From the NCBI RefSeq assembly GCF_002844595.1, contig NZ_PJNW01000001.1, positions 1 to 64,000 of the forward strand: 64,000 nucleotides of DNA. The letters run 5' to 3'. The translations under genes were made by a program, and so were the position numbers. The DNA comes from Pleomorphomonas diazotrophica. Its GTDB lineage: Bacteria > Pseudomonadota > Alphaproteobacteria > Rhizobiales > Pleomorphomonadaceae. Positions 1 to 10,486 of this stretch are shown piece after piece; positions within the stretch are counted from its first letter, which is position 1, and every line of letters begins with the position of its first letter. The notes under the pieces were generated by a model that had not been told where the DNA came from, did not search any database, and saw only the letters and a program-made list of their open reading frames with translations.

Positions 1-1
1 C

Positions 2-442
<441 letters not shown>

Positions 443-507
443 TTGATCGTTTCGAGGTGATACGGGGCGGAGTTCGCTCCGCCCACGTCTCCTCTAGAGG
501 TAGAGAA

Positions 508-816
508 ATGAACGGTCAGAATATCCGTATCCGTCTCAAAGCGTTCGATCATCGTATCCTCGATGCCTCGACGCGCGAGATCGTCAACACGGCCAAGCGC
601 ACGGGCGCGCAGGTCCGGGGCCCGGTTCCGCTTCCGACGCGAATCGAGAAGTTCACGGTCAACCGCTCGCCCCATATCGATAAGAAGAGCCGCGAACAGT
701 TCGAGATGCGCACCCACAAGCGCCTCCTGGACATCATCGATCCGACCCCGCAGACCGTGGACGCGCTGATGAAGCTCGACCTCGCGGCCGGCGTGGACGT
801 CGAGATCAAGCTCTGA
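508..816 (+). CDS. rpsJ: 30S ribosomal protein S10
   Basis: A 102-residue protein matching S10 along its length, including the [15 protein letters not shown] segment and the HKRLLDI motif. S10 binds the 3' domain of 16S rRNA and also serves as the NusE antitermination factor. The ATG at 508 follows an AGAGG-type ribosome binding site; an upstream in-frame GTG at 457 would add 17 residues foreign to S10. It is the first gene of the S10 operon. Confidence 0.97.
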   Translation: MNGQNIRIRLKAFDHRILDASTREIVNTAKRTGAQVRGPVPLPTRIEKFTVNRSPHIDKKSREQFEMRTHKRLLDIIDPTPQTVDALMKLDLAAGVDVEIKL

Positions 817-845
817 GAACAAGAGCCGGGTTGAGAGAGAACGCT

Positions 846-1553
846 ATGCGCTCAGGTGTCATTGCACAGAAGGTCGGCATGACCCGCGTCTACAACGACG
901 CAGGCGAGCATGTTCCCGTGACGGTTCTCAAGCTTGAGAACTGCCAGGTGGTTGCTCACCGTACCGAAGAAAAGAACGGCTATACCGCGGTCCAGTTGGG
1001 CGCCGGTACGGTCAAGGTCAAGAATGTCTCGAAGGCGATGCGCGGCCACTTTGCCGTGGCGCAGGTCGAGCCCAAGCGCGAGCTTGCCGAGTTCCGGGTT
1101 TCCCCCGAGAACCTCATCGAGGTGGGCGCCGAACTGACGGCCGACCATTTCGTTGCCGGCCAGTTCGTCGACGTTACCGGCACCTCGATCGGTAAGGGCT
1201 TCGCTGGCGCCATGAAGCGCTGGAACTTCGGCGGCGGTCGTGCCACCCACGGTAACTCGGTCTCGCACCGCGTGCTGGGTTCGACCGGTCAGCGTCAGGA
1301 TCCGGGCAAGGTCTTCAAGAACAAGAAGATGCCTGGCCACCTCGGCGACGAGCGCGTGACCACTCAGAACCTCAAGATCGTGCGCACCGACGCCGATCGC
1401 GGTCTGATCCTGGTCGAGGGCGCTGTCCCCGGTGCCAAGGGCGGCTGGATCCTCGTCCGCGACGCGGTCAAGAAGAAGCTTCCGGAAGGTGTTCCCACCC
1501 CGGGCAAGTTCCGCAAGGCGGCGCCCGCTGCGACCGCGGAGGCAGGTGAGTGA
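846..1553 (+). CDS. rplC: 50S ribosomal protein L3
   Basis: 235 residues starting [13 protein letters not shown], the conserved L3 amino end; the middle has the [13 protein letters not shown] and MPGHLG motifs that contact 23S rRNA near the peptidyl transferase centre. L3 is an early-assembly protein of the large subunit. An in-frame start 15 bases upstream is less likely because L3 normally begins at this methionine. The alanine-rich tail is longer than in E. coli, as is common in this class. The stop overlaps the rplD start (TGATG). Confidence 0.97.
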   Translation: MRSGVIAQKVGMTRVYNDAGEHVPVTVLKLENCQVVAHRTEEKNGYTAVQLGAGTVKVKNVSKAMRGHFAVAQVEPKRELAEFRVSPENLIEVGAELTADHFVAGQFVDVTGTSIGKGFAGAMKRWNFGGGRATHGNSVSHRVLGSTGQRQDPGKVFKNKKMPGHLGDERVTTQNLKIVRTDADRGLILVEGAVPGAKGGWILVRDAVKKKLPEGVPTPGKFRKAAPAATAEAGE

Positions 1554-2173
1554 TGGAACTCGAAGTCAAGACCCTCGATGGCGCCGTTGCCGGAACGGTC
1601 GCGCTTTCGGACGAGATCTTCGGTCTCGACCCGCGCGCCGACATCCTGCAGCGCGTCGTGCGCTGGCAGCTTGCCAAGCGCCAGGCCGGCACGCACAAGG
1701 CCCTGACCCGTACCGAGGTCACCAAGACCGGTAAGAAGATGTACCGGCAGAAGGGCACCGGCGGCGCCCGTCACGGCAACAAGGCGGCCCCCCAGTTCCG
1801 TGGTGGTGGCAAGGCCTTCGGTCCGGTGGTGCGCAGCCATGAGCACGACCTGCCCAAGAAGGTTCGGGCCCTCGGCCTGAAGCTCGCCCTGTCGGCCAAG
1901 GCCAAGGGTGCCAACATCGTCGTCCTGGACGAGGCGGTCGCCGCCGAAGCCAAGACGAAGGCCCTGAAGACGAAGCTCGCCGCGCTCGGCCTCACCAACG
2001 CGCTGATCATCGACGGAGCCAATCCGCAGGATCAGTTCCGCCTGGCGGCCCGTGCCATCCCGCAGATCGACGTGCTGCCCGTGCAGGGCATCAACGTCTA
2101 CGACATTCTGCGTCGTGACACGCTGGTTCTCACCAAGGCGGCCGTGTCGGCGCTCGAGGAGCGGTTCAAATGA
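1553..2173 (+). CDS. rplD: 50S ribosomal protein L4
   Basis: 206 residues with the L4 core, including [14 protein letters not shown] and the RGGGKAFGP loop that lines the nascent-peptide exit tunnel. L4 binds 23S rRNA domain I and in some bacteria represses its own operon. The ATG overlaps the rplC stop, and the gene end overlaps the rplW start by four bases, so translation is coupled across all three genes. Confidence 0.97.
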   Translation: MELEVKTLDGAVAGTVALSDEIFGLDPRADILQRVVRWQLAKRQAGTHKALTRTEVTKTGKKMYRQKGTGGARHGNKAAPQFRGGGKAFGPVVRSHEHDLPKKVRALGLKLALSAKAKGANIVVLDEAVAAEAKTKALKTKLAALGLTNALIIDGANPQDQFRLAARAIPQIDVLPVQGINVYDILRRDTLVLTKAAVSALEERFK

Positions 2174-2463
2174 CCAATCTGAAGCACTACGACATCATCC
2201 GCACGCCGGTGGTCACCGAGAAGGCGACCATTCAGGCTGAGAACAACAAGGTGGTCTTCGACGTTGCCAAGACCGCAACCAAGCCCGAGATCAAGGCTGC
2301 CGTCGAGCAGCTCTTCTCGGTCAAGGTCAAGAGCGTGAATACGCTCGTGCGCAAGGGCAAGACGAAGCGCTTCCGGGGCATCATCGGCACCCAGTCCAAC
2401 GTGAAGAAAGCGATCGTGACTCTCGAAGAGGGCCATTCGATCGACATCACGACGGGCCTCTGA
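2170..2463 (+). CDS. rplW: 50S ribosomal protein L23
   Basis: 97 residues with the L23 signature ([14 protein letters not shown] near the start, and [18 protein letters not shown]). L23 sits at the tunnel exit and docks trigger factor and SRP. The ATG overlaps the rplD stop as ATGA. Length and position are standard for the S10 operon. Confidence 0.97.
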   Translation: MTNLKHYDIIRTPVVTEKATIQAENNKVVFDVAKTATKPEIKAAVEQLFSVKVKSVNTLVRKGKTKRFRGIIGTQSNVKKAIVTLEEGHSIDITTGL

Positions 2464-2482
2464 TCCGAGCGGCAGGACGATT

Positions 2483-3322
2483 ATGGCACTCAAATATTAC
2501 AAGCCGACGACCCCGGGCCAGCGCCAGCTGGTCCTCGTCGATCGCTCCGAGCTTCATAAGGGCGCGCCGGTGAAGGCGCTGACCGAAGGTCTCAACAAGA
2601 CCGGCGGTCGCAACAACCTCGGCCGCATCACCGCCTACCATCGTGGCGGCGGTCACAAGCGCTCTTACCGTCTCATCGACTTCAAGCGTCGCAAGCTCGG
2701 CATCAACGCCGTGGTTGAGCGTCTGGAGTACGATCCCAACCGCACCGGCTTCATCGCCCTCATCAAGTATGAGGACGGCGAGCTGAGCTACATCCTGGCC
2801 CCGCAGCGCCTGGCCGTTGGCGACACCGTCGTCGCCGCTGCCGCCGCCGACGTGAAGCCCGGCAATGCGATGCAGCTGTCGGCCATTCCGGTCGGCACGC
2901 TGGTTCACAATGTCGAGCTGAAGCCCGGCAAGGGTGGCCAGATTGCCCGTTCGGCGGGTTCCTACGCGCAGATCGTTGGTCGCGACCAGGGTTACACCGT
3001 GGTTCGCCTCAACTCCGGTGAGCAGCGCAAGGTGCTCGGCACCTGCTTTGCCACCATCGGCGCCGTGTCGAACCCCGACCACGCCAACGTGTCGATCGGC
3101 AAGGCCGGCCGCAACCGCTGGCTGGGCAAGCGCCCGGTCAACCGCGGCGTCGCCATGAACCCGATCGACCATCCGCACGGCGGTGGTGAAGGCCGCACCT
3201 CCGGTGGCCGTCATCCGGTCACCCCGTGGGGCAAGCCGACCAAGGGCAAGAAGACGAGGTCGAACAAGTCCACGGACAAGTTCATCGTCCGTAGCCGCCA
3301 CGCGCGCAAGAAGTCGCAGTAA
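2483..3322 (+). CDS. rplB: 50S ribosomal protein L2
   Basis: 279 residues, the usual L2 length. The conserved carboxyl region [19 protein letters not shown] carries the histidine next to the peptidyl transferase centre, followed by the [11 protein letters not shown] stretch. L2 is needed for subunit joining and peptidyl transfer. It lies 19 bases after rplW with a GCAGGA-type binding site. Confidence 0.98.
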   Translation: MALKYYKPTTPGQRQLVLVDRSELHKGAPVKALTEGLNKTGGRNNLGRITAYHRGGGHKRSYRLIDFKRRKLGINAVVERLEYDPNRTGFIALIKYEDGELSYILAPQRLAVGDTVVAAAAADVKPGNAMQLSAIPVGTLVHNVELKPGKGGQIARSAGSYAQIVGRDQGYTVVRLNSGEQRKVLGTCFATIGAVSNPDHANVSIGKAGRNRWLGKRPVNRGVAMNPIDHPHGGGEGRTSGGRHPVTPWGKPTKGKKTRSNKSTDKFIVRSRHARKKSQ

Positions 3323-3337
3323 GAGAGAGGAACGACC

Positions 3338-3616
3338 GTGACTCGTTCGGTTTGGAAAGGCCCGTTCGTTGACGGCTACCTCCTCAAGAAGGCGGAAGTC
3401 AGTCGCGCCAGCGGCCGCAATGAAGTCATCAAGATCTGGAGCCGTCGCTCCACGATCCTGCCGAATTTCGTCGGACTCACGTTCGGCGTCTACAACGGCC
3501 AGAAGCACATCCCGGTGTCCGTGAACGAGGACATGGTGGGTCACAAGTTCGGCGAGTTCGCGCCGACCCGTACCTACTATGGCCATGGCGCGGACAAGAA
3601 GGCGAAGAGGAAGTAA
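3338..3616 (+). CDS. rpsS: 30S ribosomal protein S19
   Basis: 92 residues beginning with a GTG start and reading [17 protein letters not shown], the standard S19 amino end, with the [11 protein letters not shown] motif near the end. S19 pairs with S13 in the head of the small subunit. An AGAGAGGA ribosome binding site supports the GTG start. The gene ends one base before the rplV start codon. Confidence 0.97.
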   Translation: MTRSVWKGPFVDGYLLKKAEVSRASGRNEVIKIWSRRSTILPNFVGLTFGVYNGQKHIPVSVNEDMVGHKFGEFAPTRTYYGHGADKKAKRK

Positions 3617-3617
3617 A

Positions 3618-3998
3618 ATGGGCAAGCCGAAGCGTGAACGCACGCTCGCCGACACCGAGGCGCAGGCGGTGACCCGCAACCTTCGCGTCTCGCCGCAGAA
3701 GCTCAACCTTGTCGCGGCCATGATCCGCGGCAAGAAGGTCAACACGGCCCTGGCCGATCTCGCCTTCTCGCGCAAGCGTATCGCCGGCGACGTGAAGAAG
3801 ACGCTGGAGTCGGCGATTGCCAACGCCGAGAACAACCACGACCTCGACGTCGACGCGCTCGTCGTCAAGGAAGCTTTCGTGAGCAAGGGCCTCGTCATGA
3901 AGCGCTTCTCGCCGCGGGCTCGTGGTCGCGTCGGTCAAATCCAGAAGCCGTTTGCGAACCTCACGATCGTGGTTCGCGAAGTCGAGGAGACCGCCTGA
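3618..3998 (+). CDS. rplV: 50S ribosomal protein L22
   Basis: 126 residues. The L22 signature [20 protein letters not shown] and the carboxyl [13 protein letters not shown] loop, which reaches into the exit tunnel, are both visible. The ATG at 3618 lies just after the rpsS stop. An upstream in-frame ATG would read through the end of rpsS and give a tail unlike L22. The stop overlaps the rpsC start by one base. Confidence 0.97.
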   Translation: MGKPKRERTLADTEAQAVTRNLRVSPQKLNLVAAMIRGKKVNTALADLAFSRKRIAGDVKKTLESAIANAENNHDLDVDALVVKEAFVSKGLVMKRFSPRARGRVGQIQKPFANLTIVVREVEETA

Positions 3999-4777
3999 TG
4001 GGTCACAAAGTCAATCCGATCGGTCTGCGTCTCGGCATCAACCGGACCTGGGACTCGCGCTGGTTCGCCGGCAAGACCGAGTACGGCGCGCTGCTGCACG
4101 AGGATCTCGCCATCCGTAAGTTCCTTTTCGAGGAACTGAAGGCGGCGGCGGTGTCCAAGATCGTCATCGAACGTCCGCACAAGAAGTGCCGCGTCACCAT
4201 CCACTCGGCTCGTCCGGGCGTGGTGATCGGCAAGAAGGGTGCCGACATCGAGAAGCTGCGCAAGCAGATCGCCAAGTTCACCTCCTCGGAAGTGCACCTC
4301 AACATCGTTGAAGTGCGCAAGCCCGAGACCGACGCGACGCTGATCGCCTCGTCGATCGCCCAGCAGCTCGAGCGCCGCGTGGCCTTCCGCCGTGCGATGA
4401 AGCGTTCGGTGCAGTCGGCGATGCGTCTCGGTGCCGAGGGTATCCGCATCAATGCCGGCGGCCGTCTCGGCGGCGCCGAAATCGCCCGCCTGGAGTGGTA
4501 CCGCGAGGGCCGCGTGCCCCTGCACACCCTCCGCGCGGATATCGATTACGGCATTGCCACCGCCCACACCGCCTATGGCACCAACGGCCTCAAGGTCTGG
4601 GTGTTCAAGGGCGAGATCCTGGAGCACGACCCGCTCGCTTCCGAGCGTCGCGCGCTTGAGGGCGGCAATGACGGCGAGCGTTCGGGCGGCGACCGCCGTC
4701 GTGAGCGCGATCCGCGTGGCGACCGTGAAGGTCGGGGCCGTGGCCGTCGCGACCGCGACGCCGATGGTGCGCGCTAA
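3998..4777 (+). CDS. rpsC: 30S ribosomal protein S3 with a charged C-terminal tail
   Basis: The first ~215 residues are canonical S3: [13 protein letters not shown] at the start, the KH-domain motif [17 protein letters not shown], and the IDYG and VKVW-like segments near the end. S3 shapes the mRNA entry channel and binds 16S rRNA. The total of 259 residues exceeds the E. coli protein (about 233). The last ~40 residues are almost only Arg, Asp, Gly and Glu and are probably disordered. The gene overlaps rplV by one base. Confidence 0.97.
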   Translation: MGHKVNPIGLRLGINRTWDSRWFAGKTEYGALLHEDLAIRKFLFEELKAAAVSKIVIERPHKKCRVTIHSARPGVVIGKKGADIEKLRKQIAKFTSSEVHLNIVEVRKPETDATLIASSIAQQLERRVAFRRAMKRSVQSAMRLGAEGIRINAGGRLGGAEIARLEWYREGRVPLHTLRADIDYGIATAHTAYGTNGLKVWVFKGEILEHDPLASERRALEGGNDGERSGGDRRRERDPRGDREGRGRGRRDRDADGAR

Positions 4778-4799
4778 CTAGAGTTTTGGGAGAAGGAAG

Positions 4800-5213
4800 A
4801 TGCTTCAACCGAAGCGCACCAAGTTCCGTAAGCAGTTCAAGGGCCGCATCCATGGCGTGTCCAAGGGCGGCACCGAGCTGAACTTCGGCGCCTATGGTCT
4901 CAAGGCCATGGAGCCCGAGCGCGTCACCGCGCGGCAGATCGAGGCGGCCCGCCGCGCGATCACCCGTCAGATGAAGCGTATCGGCCGCGTCTGGATCCGC
5001 GTGTTCCCGGACGTTCCGGTCACCGCCAAGCCGACCGAAGTCCGCATGGGTAAGGGCAAGGGTTCCCCCGAGTTCTGGTGCGTTCGCATCAAGCCCGGCC
5101 GGATCATGTTCGAGCTCGACGGCGTGCCCGAGGAGGTCGCCCGCGAGGCGCTCCGTCTCGGTGCGGCCAAACTTCCGATCAAGACGCGCTTCATTCAGCG
5201 CATCGCCGAGTGA
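4800..5213 (+). CDS. rplP: 50S ribosomal protein L16
   Basis: 137 residues, starting [16 protein letters not shown], the conserved L16 amino end, and containing [22 protein letters not shown]16 binds helix 38-42 of 23S rRNA and helps accommodate tRNA in the A site. A GGGAGAAGGAAG binding site precedes the ATG. It is followed by a nested hairpin in the gap to rpmC. Confidence 0.98.
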   Translation: MLQPKRTKFRKQFKGRIHGVSKGGTELNFGAYGLKAMEPERVTARQIEAARRAITRQMKRIGRVWIRVFPDVPVTAKPTEVRMGKGKGSPEFWCVRIKPGRIMFELDGVPEEVAREALRLGAAKLPIKTRFIQRIAE

Positions 5214-5221
5214 TCCGGAAG

Positions 5222-5266
5222 GGCACCTGCCCGGAAGGTTCATGACCTTCCGGCCAGCGGGTGCCG
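5222..5266 (+). other. Nested hairpin between rplP and rpmC
   Basis: A perfect 9-base stem (5231-5239 with 5245-5253, five-base loop) lies inside an outer stem pairing GGCACC with GGTGCC. No T-run follows, so it looks more like an RNA processing or attenuation structure than a simple terminator. Function is inferred from structure only. Confidence 0.5.
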
Positions 5267-5302
5267 ATCGGAAGCCGGCCCTACTGTTAGGACGATAAAA
5301 CG

Positions 5303-5503
5303 ATGAAGGCGAACGACGTTCGGGCCATGACGCCCGACCAGCTCGAGGACGAGCTGGCCAAGCTGAAGAAAGAGCAGTTCAACCTGCGCTTCCAGAAGGC
5401 GACCGGCCAGCTTGAGAATACGTCCCGCGTGCGGGTCGTGCGTCGCGACATCGCCCGCATCCAGACGGTTCTGCGCGACAAGCGCGCGACTGCGAACGCT
5501 TAA
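5303..5503 (+). CDS. rpmC: 50S ribosomal protein L29
   Basis: 66 residues, mostly helical, with the L29 features [23 protein letters not shown] and a terminal [16 protein letters not shown]29 lies beside L23 at the exit tunnel. The start ATG follows a weak binding site and a 90-base gap after rplP that holds a hairpin. It ends 11 bases before rpsQ. Confidence 0.96.
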   Translation: MKANDVRAMTPDQLEDELAKLKKEQFNLRFQKATGQLENTSRVRVVRRDIARIQTVLRDKRATANA

Positions 5504-5514
5504 GGAGAGACGAG

Positions 5515-5757
5515 TTGCCGAAGCGCATCCTGCAAGGCGTCGTCGTCAGCGACAAGACCGACAAGACGGTCGTAGTGAAGGTGGAGCGTCGCTTCACCCA
5601 TCCGGTGCTCAAGAAGACCGTGCGCCGGACCAAGAACTACCAGGCGCATGACGAGACGAACCAGTACAAGGTCGGGGACGTGGTTTCCATCGAGGAAAGC
5701 AAGCCCATTTCCAAGACCAAGCGCTGGGTTGTGCTCTCCACCGCCAGCGCGAGCTGA
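5515..5757 (+). CDS. rpsQ: 30S ribosomal protein S17 (TTG start)
   Basis: 80 residues: [26 protein letters not shown] at the amino end is S17. It initiates at TTG (5515) after an AAGGAGAG site ten bases upstream, and no ATG in frame would leave an intact S17. S17 binds 16S rRNA helices 7 and 11 early in assembly. Normally rplN follows within a few bases; here a gap of 446 bases follows. Confidence 0.95.
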   Translation: MPKRILQGVVVSDKTDKTVVVKVERRFTHPVLKKTVRRTKNYQAHDETNQYKVGDVVSIEESKPISKTKRWVVLSTASAS

Positions 5758-6203
5758 GCGGGCGAGGCTTGCTCCCGGCGCCGTATGGGGCCGGGCAAAG
5801 CAGAAAGTCGTGTCGGGGATGCTGCCATTGGCGGTTTGCTCCGAAATAGCGTCCCCGGGTCATTGACTTCCGACCCGGAGAGGCTTATGCGGCAGACGCT
5901 GGTTTCAGAACGGAATGGCAGCTTCTGCCGTTCCGTTTCGGATTGTTTCGTCGAGGCTGCCTGAGGGCGCCGCGACTTGACGGCGAAAGCGAGACATCCG
6001 GCCTTGGTTCCGGCCGCCTCACGAGGCGGCAGGGTAGGGGTCGGGCCTCCCGGGCTGCGGATACGGCCGGGGACTGGGATGAACTCGAAACGAAGGGTCC
6101 GGCACGCCGTACCCCTATTTTCCGAGTTCCAAAACAAAGTCGCTGCCCGCCTGCGCCATCCGGCGCCGGTGGGTGCATGCATCAAAGATAAGGCGGCCAA
6201 GTC
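5758..6203 (+). other. 446-base non-coding gap splitting rpsQ and rplN, with four hairpins
   Basis: No convincing gene is present. The stretch contains at least four inverted repeats: an imperfect one at 5767-5801, a 13-base stem with one G-U pair and a three-base loop at 5909-5937, a 7-base stem at 6013-6030, and a two-part hairpin at 6081-6129. Such a gap in the middle of the spc operon is unusual. It could hold an internal promoter, an attenuator, a repeat element or a small RNA; the sequence does not decide. Confidence 0.6.
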
Positions 6204-6572
6204 ATGATTCAGATGCAAACCAACCTCGACGTGGCGGATAATTCCGGCGCGCGTCGTGTTATGTGCATCAAAGTGCTCGGCGGCGCGAAGCGGCGGTACG
6301 CCTCGGTGGGCGACATCATTGTCGTCTCCATCAAGGAAGCCATCCCTCGTGGTCGCGTGAAGAAGGGCGACGTGATGAAGGCGGTCGTGGTCCGCACGGC
6401 CAAGGACATCCGGCGCACGGACGGTTCGGTCATTCGTTTCGACAAGAATGCCGCCGTTCTCATCAACAACCAGAAAGAGCCGATCGGGACCCGCATCTTC
6501 GGGCCGGTTCCGCGCGAACTTCGCGCCAAGAACCACATGAAGATCATCTCGCTCGCCCCGGAGGTTCTGTAA
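6204..6572 (+). CDS. rplN: 50S ribosomal protein L14
   Basis: 122 residues, the standard length, starting [27 protein letters not shown] and ending with the [11 protein letters not shown] segment. L14 lies at the subunit interface and binds translation factors. A GATAAGGCGG binding site sits upstream of the ATG. It is the first gene after the long gap, so it may have its own promoter. Confidence 0.98.
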   Translation: MIQMQTNLDVADNSGARRVMCIKVLGGAKRRYASVGDIIVVSIKEAIPRGRVKKGDVMKAVVVRTAKDIRRTDGSVIRFDKNAAVLINNQKEPIGTRIFGPVPRELRAKNHMKIISLAPEVL

Positions 6573-6574
6573 CC

Positions 6575-6892
6575 ATGGCCGCCAAGATCAAGAAGGGCGA
6601 CAAGGTCGTGGTTCTCGTTGGCAAGGACAAGGGCAAGACCGGTGAGGTCATCGAGGTCCGTCCGTCCGAGAATCGCGCCGTTGTCCGCGGCGTCAACATC
6701 GCTCGCCATCATCAGAAGCAGTCGGCCAAGTCCGAGGGTGGTATCGTCGCCAAGGAAGCGGCGCTCCAGATCTCGAACCTCGCCATTGCCGACCCCAAGG
6801 ACGGCAAGCCGACTCGCGTTGGTTTCAAGCTGCTCGACGACGGCCGCAAGGTCCGCTTCGCCAAGCGTTCCGGAGATGTGATCGATGGCTGA
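6575..6892 (+). CDS. rplX: 50S ribosomal protein L24
   Basis: 105 residues with the KOW motif near the amino end ([20 protein letters not shown]) typical of L24, one of the two assembly initiator proteins of the large subunit. The ATG is two bases after the rplN stop. Its end overlaps the rplE start by eight bases, indicating translational coupling. Confidence 0.97.
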   Translation: MAAKIKKGDKVVVLVGKDKGKTGEVIEVRPSENRAVVRGVNIARHHQKQSAKSEGGIVAKEAALQISNLAIADPKDGKPTRVGFKLLDDGRKVRFAKRSGDVIDG

Positions 6893-7442
6893 TGCGGTCT
6901 ACATTCCGCGCCTCAAGCGCACCTATGACGAGACCATCCGCAAGGCTCTCATCGAACAGTTCGGCTACAAGAACGCGATGGAAGTCCCGGTCCTCGACAA
7001 GATCGTCCTGAACATGGGCGTCGGCGAGACCGTTGCGGACGGCAAGAAGATCAACTCTGCCGTTGGCGACCTGACCCTCATCGCCGGCCAGAAGCCGGTG
7101 ATCACCAAGGCCCGCAATTCCATCGCCACCTTCAAGCTGCGCGAGGGAATGAACATCGGTGCCAAGGTGACGCTTCGCCGCCAGCGCATGTACGAGTTCC
7201 TCGACCGCCTCATCACCATCGCGCTCCCGCGCGTGCGTGACTTCCGTGGTCTGAACCCGAAGTCCTTCGATGGCCGTGGCAACTTCGCCATGGGTATCAA
7301 GGAACACATCGTTTTCCCCGAGATCGAGTACGACAAGGTCGAGCAGGTCTGGGGCATGGACATCATCGTCTGCACCACGGCGAGGACCGACGACGAAGCG
7401 CGCGCGCTTCTCAAGGGCTTCAATTTCCCGTTCCGGCAGTGA
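6885..7442 (+). CDS. rplE: 50S ribosomal protein L5
   Basis: 185 residues. Visible L5 motifs include [34 protein letters not shown] and [21 protein letters not shown]5 binds 5S rRNA and contacts the P-site tRNA. The start overlaps rplX by eight bases. Confidence 0.98.
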   Translation: MADAVYIPRLKRTYDETIRKALIEQFGYKNAMEVPVLDKIVLNMGVGETVADGKKINSAVGDLTLIAGQKPVITKARNSIATFKLREGMNIGAKVTLRRQRMYEFLDRLITIALPRVRDFRGLNPKSFDGRGNFAMGIKEHIVFPEIEYDKVEQVWGMDIIVCTTARTDDEARALLKGFNFPFRQ

Positions 7443-7462
7443 CGAGAAGGGTTCGGATTTAA

Positions 7463-7768
7463 ATGGCAAAGAAGAGCGCCATCGAGAAGAACAAGCGTCG
7501 CCAGAAGCTGGTGAAGCAGTTCTCCGCCAAGCGTGAGGCCCTCAAGGCTATCGCAAGCGACAAGTCGCTGACGATCGAGGAGCAGTTCGCTGCTCGCCTG
7601 AAGCTCGCCGAGCTTCCTCGCAATTCGTCCGCGGTGCGTGTCCGCAACCGTTGCGAAGTCACCGGCCGTCCGCGGTCTTATTATCGCAAGCTCAAGATGA
7701 GCCGTATCGCCCTGCGTGAGCTGGGGTCGCTCGGTCTCATCCCGGGCCTTGTGAAGTCGAGCTGGTAA
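7463..7768 (+). CDS. rpsN: 30S ribosomal protein S14 (long, zinc-free type)
   Basis: 101 residues, the length of the zinc-independent form, with the carboxyl motif [21 protein letters not shown]. The two CxxC pairs of the zinc-binding form are absent. S14 binds the head of the small subunit. It lies 20 bases after rplE and 13 before rpsH. Confidence 0.97.
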   Translation: MAKKSAIEKNKRRQKLVKQFSAKREALKAIASDKSLTIEEQFAARLKLAELPRNSSAVRVRNRCEVTGRPRSYYRKLKMSRIALRELGSLGLIPGLVKSSW

Positions 7769-7781
7769 GGAGAACGGTCCC

Positions 7782-8177
7782 ATGCCGATGACCGATCCTT
7801 TGGGTGATATGCTCACCCGCATTCGTAATGCCCAGATGCGCAAGATGTCGAAGGTGTCGACGCCGGCTTCCAAGCTGCGCAAGAACGTCCTCGATGTCCT
7901 GGTCGCCGAGGGCTTTCTGCGTGGCTACGCCGAGGTTGATGCCGACGGCCGTGCCGAGTTCGAGATCGAGCTCAAGTACTATGATGGCCTTGGCGTCATC
8001 CGTACCATCGAGCGCGTCTCCAAGCCGGGCCGCCGCGTCTACGCTTCGGTGAAGAACCTCCCCCGAGTTGCCAACGGCCTCGGCGTGTCGATCCTCAGCA
8101 CCCCCCGCGGTGTGATGGCCGACCACGACGCCCGCGAGCAGAATGTCGGTGGCGAAGTTCTCTGCCGCGTCTTCTAA
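7782..8177 (+). CDS. rpsH: 30S ribosomal protein S8
   Basis: 131 residues with the S8 features [16 protein letters not shown] at the start and [14 protein letters not shown] near the end. S8 binds the central domain of 16S rRNA and, in E. coli, represses the spc operon. An AAGGAGAA binding site lies upstream. Spacing to neighbours is that of a normal spc operon. Confidence 0.98.
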   Translation: MPMTDPLGDMLTRIRNAQMRKMSKVSTPASKLRKNVLDVLVAEGFLRGYAEVDADGRAEFEIELKYYDGLGVIRTIERVSKPGRRVYASVKNLPRVANGLGVSILSTPRGVMADHDAREQNVGGEVLCRVF

Positions 8178-8204
8178 CCTTCGACTGGAAACGGGTTAAA
8201 AACC

Positions 8205-8741
8205 ATGTCGCGCATTGGCAAGAAGGCTGTTCCGGTCCCCTCGGGGGTCACGGCCGACATCGCTGGGCAGACCGTTTCGGTCAAGGGACCGAAGGGTACG
8301 CTCAAATTCGATCTGAACGAGCACGTCAACGTCGCCAAGACGGACGACGGTTCGATCCAGGTCGAGCCGAAGGACGAGACCAAGCTGGCCCGCGCCAGCT
8401 GGGGCATGTCCCGCACCCAGATCGCCAACCTGATCAAGGGTGTGACGGTCGGCTTCGAGAAGAAGCTGGAAATCTCCGGCGTTGGCTACAAGGCGGCTCT
8501 CCAGGGCAAGACCCTGCAGCTCTCGCTGGGCTATAGCCACGACATCGCCTATCCGGTGCCGGAAGGCATCGCGATCGCCGTTCCGAAGCCGACGGAAATC
8601 GTCGTCTCCGGCATCGACGCCCAGCGTGTCGGTCAAGTCGCCGCCGAAATCCGCAAGTACCGTCCGCCGGAGCCCTACAAGGGCAAGGGTGTGAAGTACG
8701 CGGGCGAGTTCATCGTCCGCAAGGAAGGCAAGAAGAAGTAA
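8205..8741 (+). CDS. rplF: 50S ribosomal protein L6
   Basis: 178 residues, starting [15 protein letters not shown], with the repeated L6 fold and the carboxyl signature [19 protein letters not shown]6 sits by the sarcin-ricin loop and affects factor binding. The start is 27 bases after rpsH. Confidence 0.98.
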   Translation: MSRIGKKAVPVPSGVTADIAGQTVSVKGPKGTLKFDLNEHVNVAKTDDGSIQVEPKDETKLARASWGMSRTQIANLIKGVTVGFEKKLEISGVGYKAALQGKTLQLSLGYSHDIAYPVPEGIAIAVPKPTEIVVSGIDAQRVGQVAAEIRKYRPPEPYKGKGVKYAGEFIVRKEGKKK

Positions 8742-8751
8742 GGGGACGATC

Positions 8752-9111
8752 ATGGCTCACCTCACCGGCAACGATCGCCGCCGCGCCCGCGTGCGCCGCG
8801 CGATCAAGGCGGCGGCCAACGGTCGCCTCCGGCTTTCCGTGCATCGCTCGTCGCTGCACATCTACGCACAGGTTATCGATGACGTTCAGGGTCGCACCCT
8901 GGCGTCCGCGTCGACCCTCGACAAGGACGTCCGCGACACTCTGAAGACCGGGGCCAACGTGGCCGCGGCCGCCGTGGTCGGCAAGCTCATCGCAGAACGC
9001 GCCAAGGCGGCGGGGGTGACCTCGGTCATCTTCGATCGTGGACAGTTCCTGTACCACGGCCGCATCAAGGCGCTCGCGGATGCCGCCCGCGAGGGCGGAC
9101 TCGACTTCTAA
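8752..9111 (+). CDS. rplR: 50S ribosomal protein L18
   Basis: 119 residues with [18 protein letters not shown] and the closing [26 protein letters not shown], the L18 signature. L18 binds 5S rRNA together with L5. A GGGGACG site precedes the ATG. Gene order rplF-rplR-rpsE is standard. Confidence 0.98.
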   Translation: MAHLTGNDRRRARVRRAIKAAANGRLRLSVHRSSLHIYAQVIDDVQGRTLASASTLDKDVRDTLKTGANVAAAAVVGKLIAERAKAAGVTSVIFDRGQFLYHGRIKALADAAREGGLDF

Positions 9112-9141
9112 GGCCGGTCCCGATCGAGAGAGATAAAGACA

Positions 9142-9720
9142 ATGGCTGAACGTGAACGCAATAACCGGGACCGGGATCGCAACGAAGAGCGCGACAGCGA
9201 GTTCGTCGATCGCCTGGTCCATATCAACCGCGTCGCCAAGGTGGTGAAGGGTGGTCGTCGCTTCGGCTTCGCCGCGCTCGTCGTCGTTGGCGACCAGAAG
9301 GGCCGGGTCGGCTACGGCCACGGCAAGGCGCGCGAAGTGCCCGAGGCCATCCGCAAGGCGACGGAAGCCGCCAAGCGTGCCCTCGTGCGCGTGCCGCTCA
9401 AGGAAGGCCGGACGCTGCATCATGACGTCGCCGGCCGCTGGGGCGCTGGCCGCGTCTACGTGCGTGCCGCGCCGGCCGGTACCGGCATCATCGCCGGTGG
9501 CCCGATGCGCGCCGTGTTCGAGACGCTCGGCGTCCAGGACGTGGTGGCGAAGTCGCTCGGCTCCTCCAACCCCTACAACATGATCCGCGCTACCTTCTCC
9601 GCCCTGGCGAACGAAGATAGCCCGCGGTCGGTTGCCGCCCGCCGCGGTCTCAAGGTCTCGACCTTGCAGTCCCGTCGTCGCGACATCGACCCGGAAGCTG
9701 CGGCGTCGGCCGAAGGCTGA
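9142..9720 (+). CDS. rpsE: 30S ribosomal protein S5
   Basis: 192 residues. After a charged ~20-residue leader (many Arg, Asp, Glu) comes the S5 double-stranded RNA-binding region, [18 protein letters not shown] and [18 protein letters not shown]5 helps proofreading and mRNA unwinding at the entry channel. The charged leader is commonly longer in alphaproteobacteria than in E. coli. Confidence 0.98.
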   Translation: MAERERNNRDRDRNEERDSEFVDRLVHINRVAKVVKGGRRFGFAALVVVGDQKGRVGYGHGKAREVPEAIRKATEAAKRALVRVPLKEGRTLHHDVAGRWGAGRVYVRAAPAGTGIIAGGPMRAVFETLGVQDVVAKSLGSSNPYNMIRATFSALANEDSPRSVAARRGLKVSTLQSRRRDIDPEAAASAEG

Positions 9721-9733
9721 TGGATCGAACGGG

Positions 9734-9749
9734 GGGAGGGCAGCCTCCC
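9734..9749 (+). other. GC-rich hairpin between rpsE and rpmD
   Basis: GGGAGG pairs with CCTCCC across a four-base loop in the 66-base gap. No T-run follows. This is a small intercistronic stem, one of several in this ribosomal cluster. Confidence 0.4.
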
Positions 9750-9786
9750 TCCTCATTCGTAAACTGGCTTTCGTAAGGTGAACATC

Positions 9787-9990
9787 ATGTCGGCCAAAAA
9801 GAAGTCGAGCAAGACCGTCACGGTCGAGCAGATCTACAGCCCCGCCCGCCGGCCCGCCGATCAGCGCGCCACGCTGGTCGGTCTCGGTCTCAACAAGCTG
9901 CATCGCACCGCCACGCTGGAAGACACTCCGGCCGTTCGCGGCATGATCGCGAAGGTCCAGCACCTCGTCCGCGTCGTGGACGAGGCCTGA
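9787..9990 (+). CDS. rpmD: 50S ribosomal protein L30
   Basis: 67 residues with the L30 core [23 protein letters not shown]. The ATG at 9787 sits six bases after AAGGTG, a good binding site; an upstream GTG overlaps that site and is less likely. L30 is a small protein on the back of the large subunit and is often the least conserved of the operon. Confidence 0.95.
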   Translation: MSAKKKSSKTVTVEQIYSPARRPADQRATLVGLGLNKLHRTATLEDTPAVRGMIAKVQHLVRVVDEA

Positions 9991-10018
9991 GATACCGCCG
10001 GTCGAAAGGATCGATGAA

Positions 10019-10486
10019 ATGAAGCTCAACGAGCTCAAGGATAACGAAGGCGCGACCAAGCCGCGCATGCGCGTCGGTCGCGGTATCGGCTCGGGCAAGG
10101 GCAAGACCTCGGGTCGCGGCGTCAAGGGCCAGACCTCCCGGTCGGGCGTTGCCATCGCCGGTTTCGAGGGCGGCCAGATGCCGCTGCATCGCCGCCTGCC
10201 GAAGCGCGGCTTCAAGAACATCTTCGCGCTCGATCTCAACGAGATCAGCCTGACCAAGGTCCAGGCCGCCGTCGATGCCAAGAAGCTCGACCCCAAGGCG
10301 CCGGTGACCGTCGAGGCGCTGGTGGCGGCCGGCCTGCTGCGCCGTCCGCTGGATGGCGTCCGCGTCCTGGGCGGCGAGATCAAGACGGCCCTGACCTTCG
10401 AGGTCGTCGGTGCTTCGGCGCCCGCGATCGCCGCGGTCGAGGCTGCCGGCGGCAAGGTCACCGTTTCGGTGGCCGCCAAGGCGTAA
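10019..10486 (+). CDS. rplO: 50S ribosomal protein L15
   Basis: 155 residues with the Gly/Arg-rich amino region [20 protein letters not shown] and the [18 protein letters not shown] motif of L15. L15 is a late-assembly protein contacting several 23S rRNA domains. The start ATG overlaps a short upstream ATG-AAA-TGA triplet set at 10014. The stop is followed by 281 bases before secY. Confidence 0.98.
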   Translation: MKLNELKDNEGATKPRMRVGRGIGSGKGKTSGRGVKGQTSRSGVAIAGFEGGQMPLHRRLPKRGFKNIFALDLNEISLTKVQAAVDAKKLDPKAPVTVEALVAAGLLRRPLDGVRVLGGEIKTALTFEVVGASAPAIAAVEAAGGKVTVSVAAKA

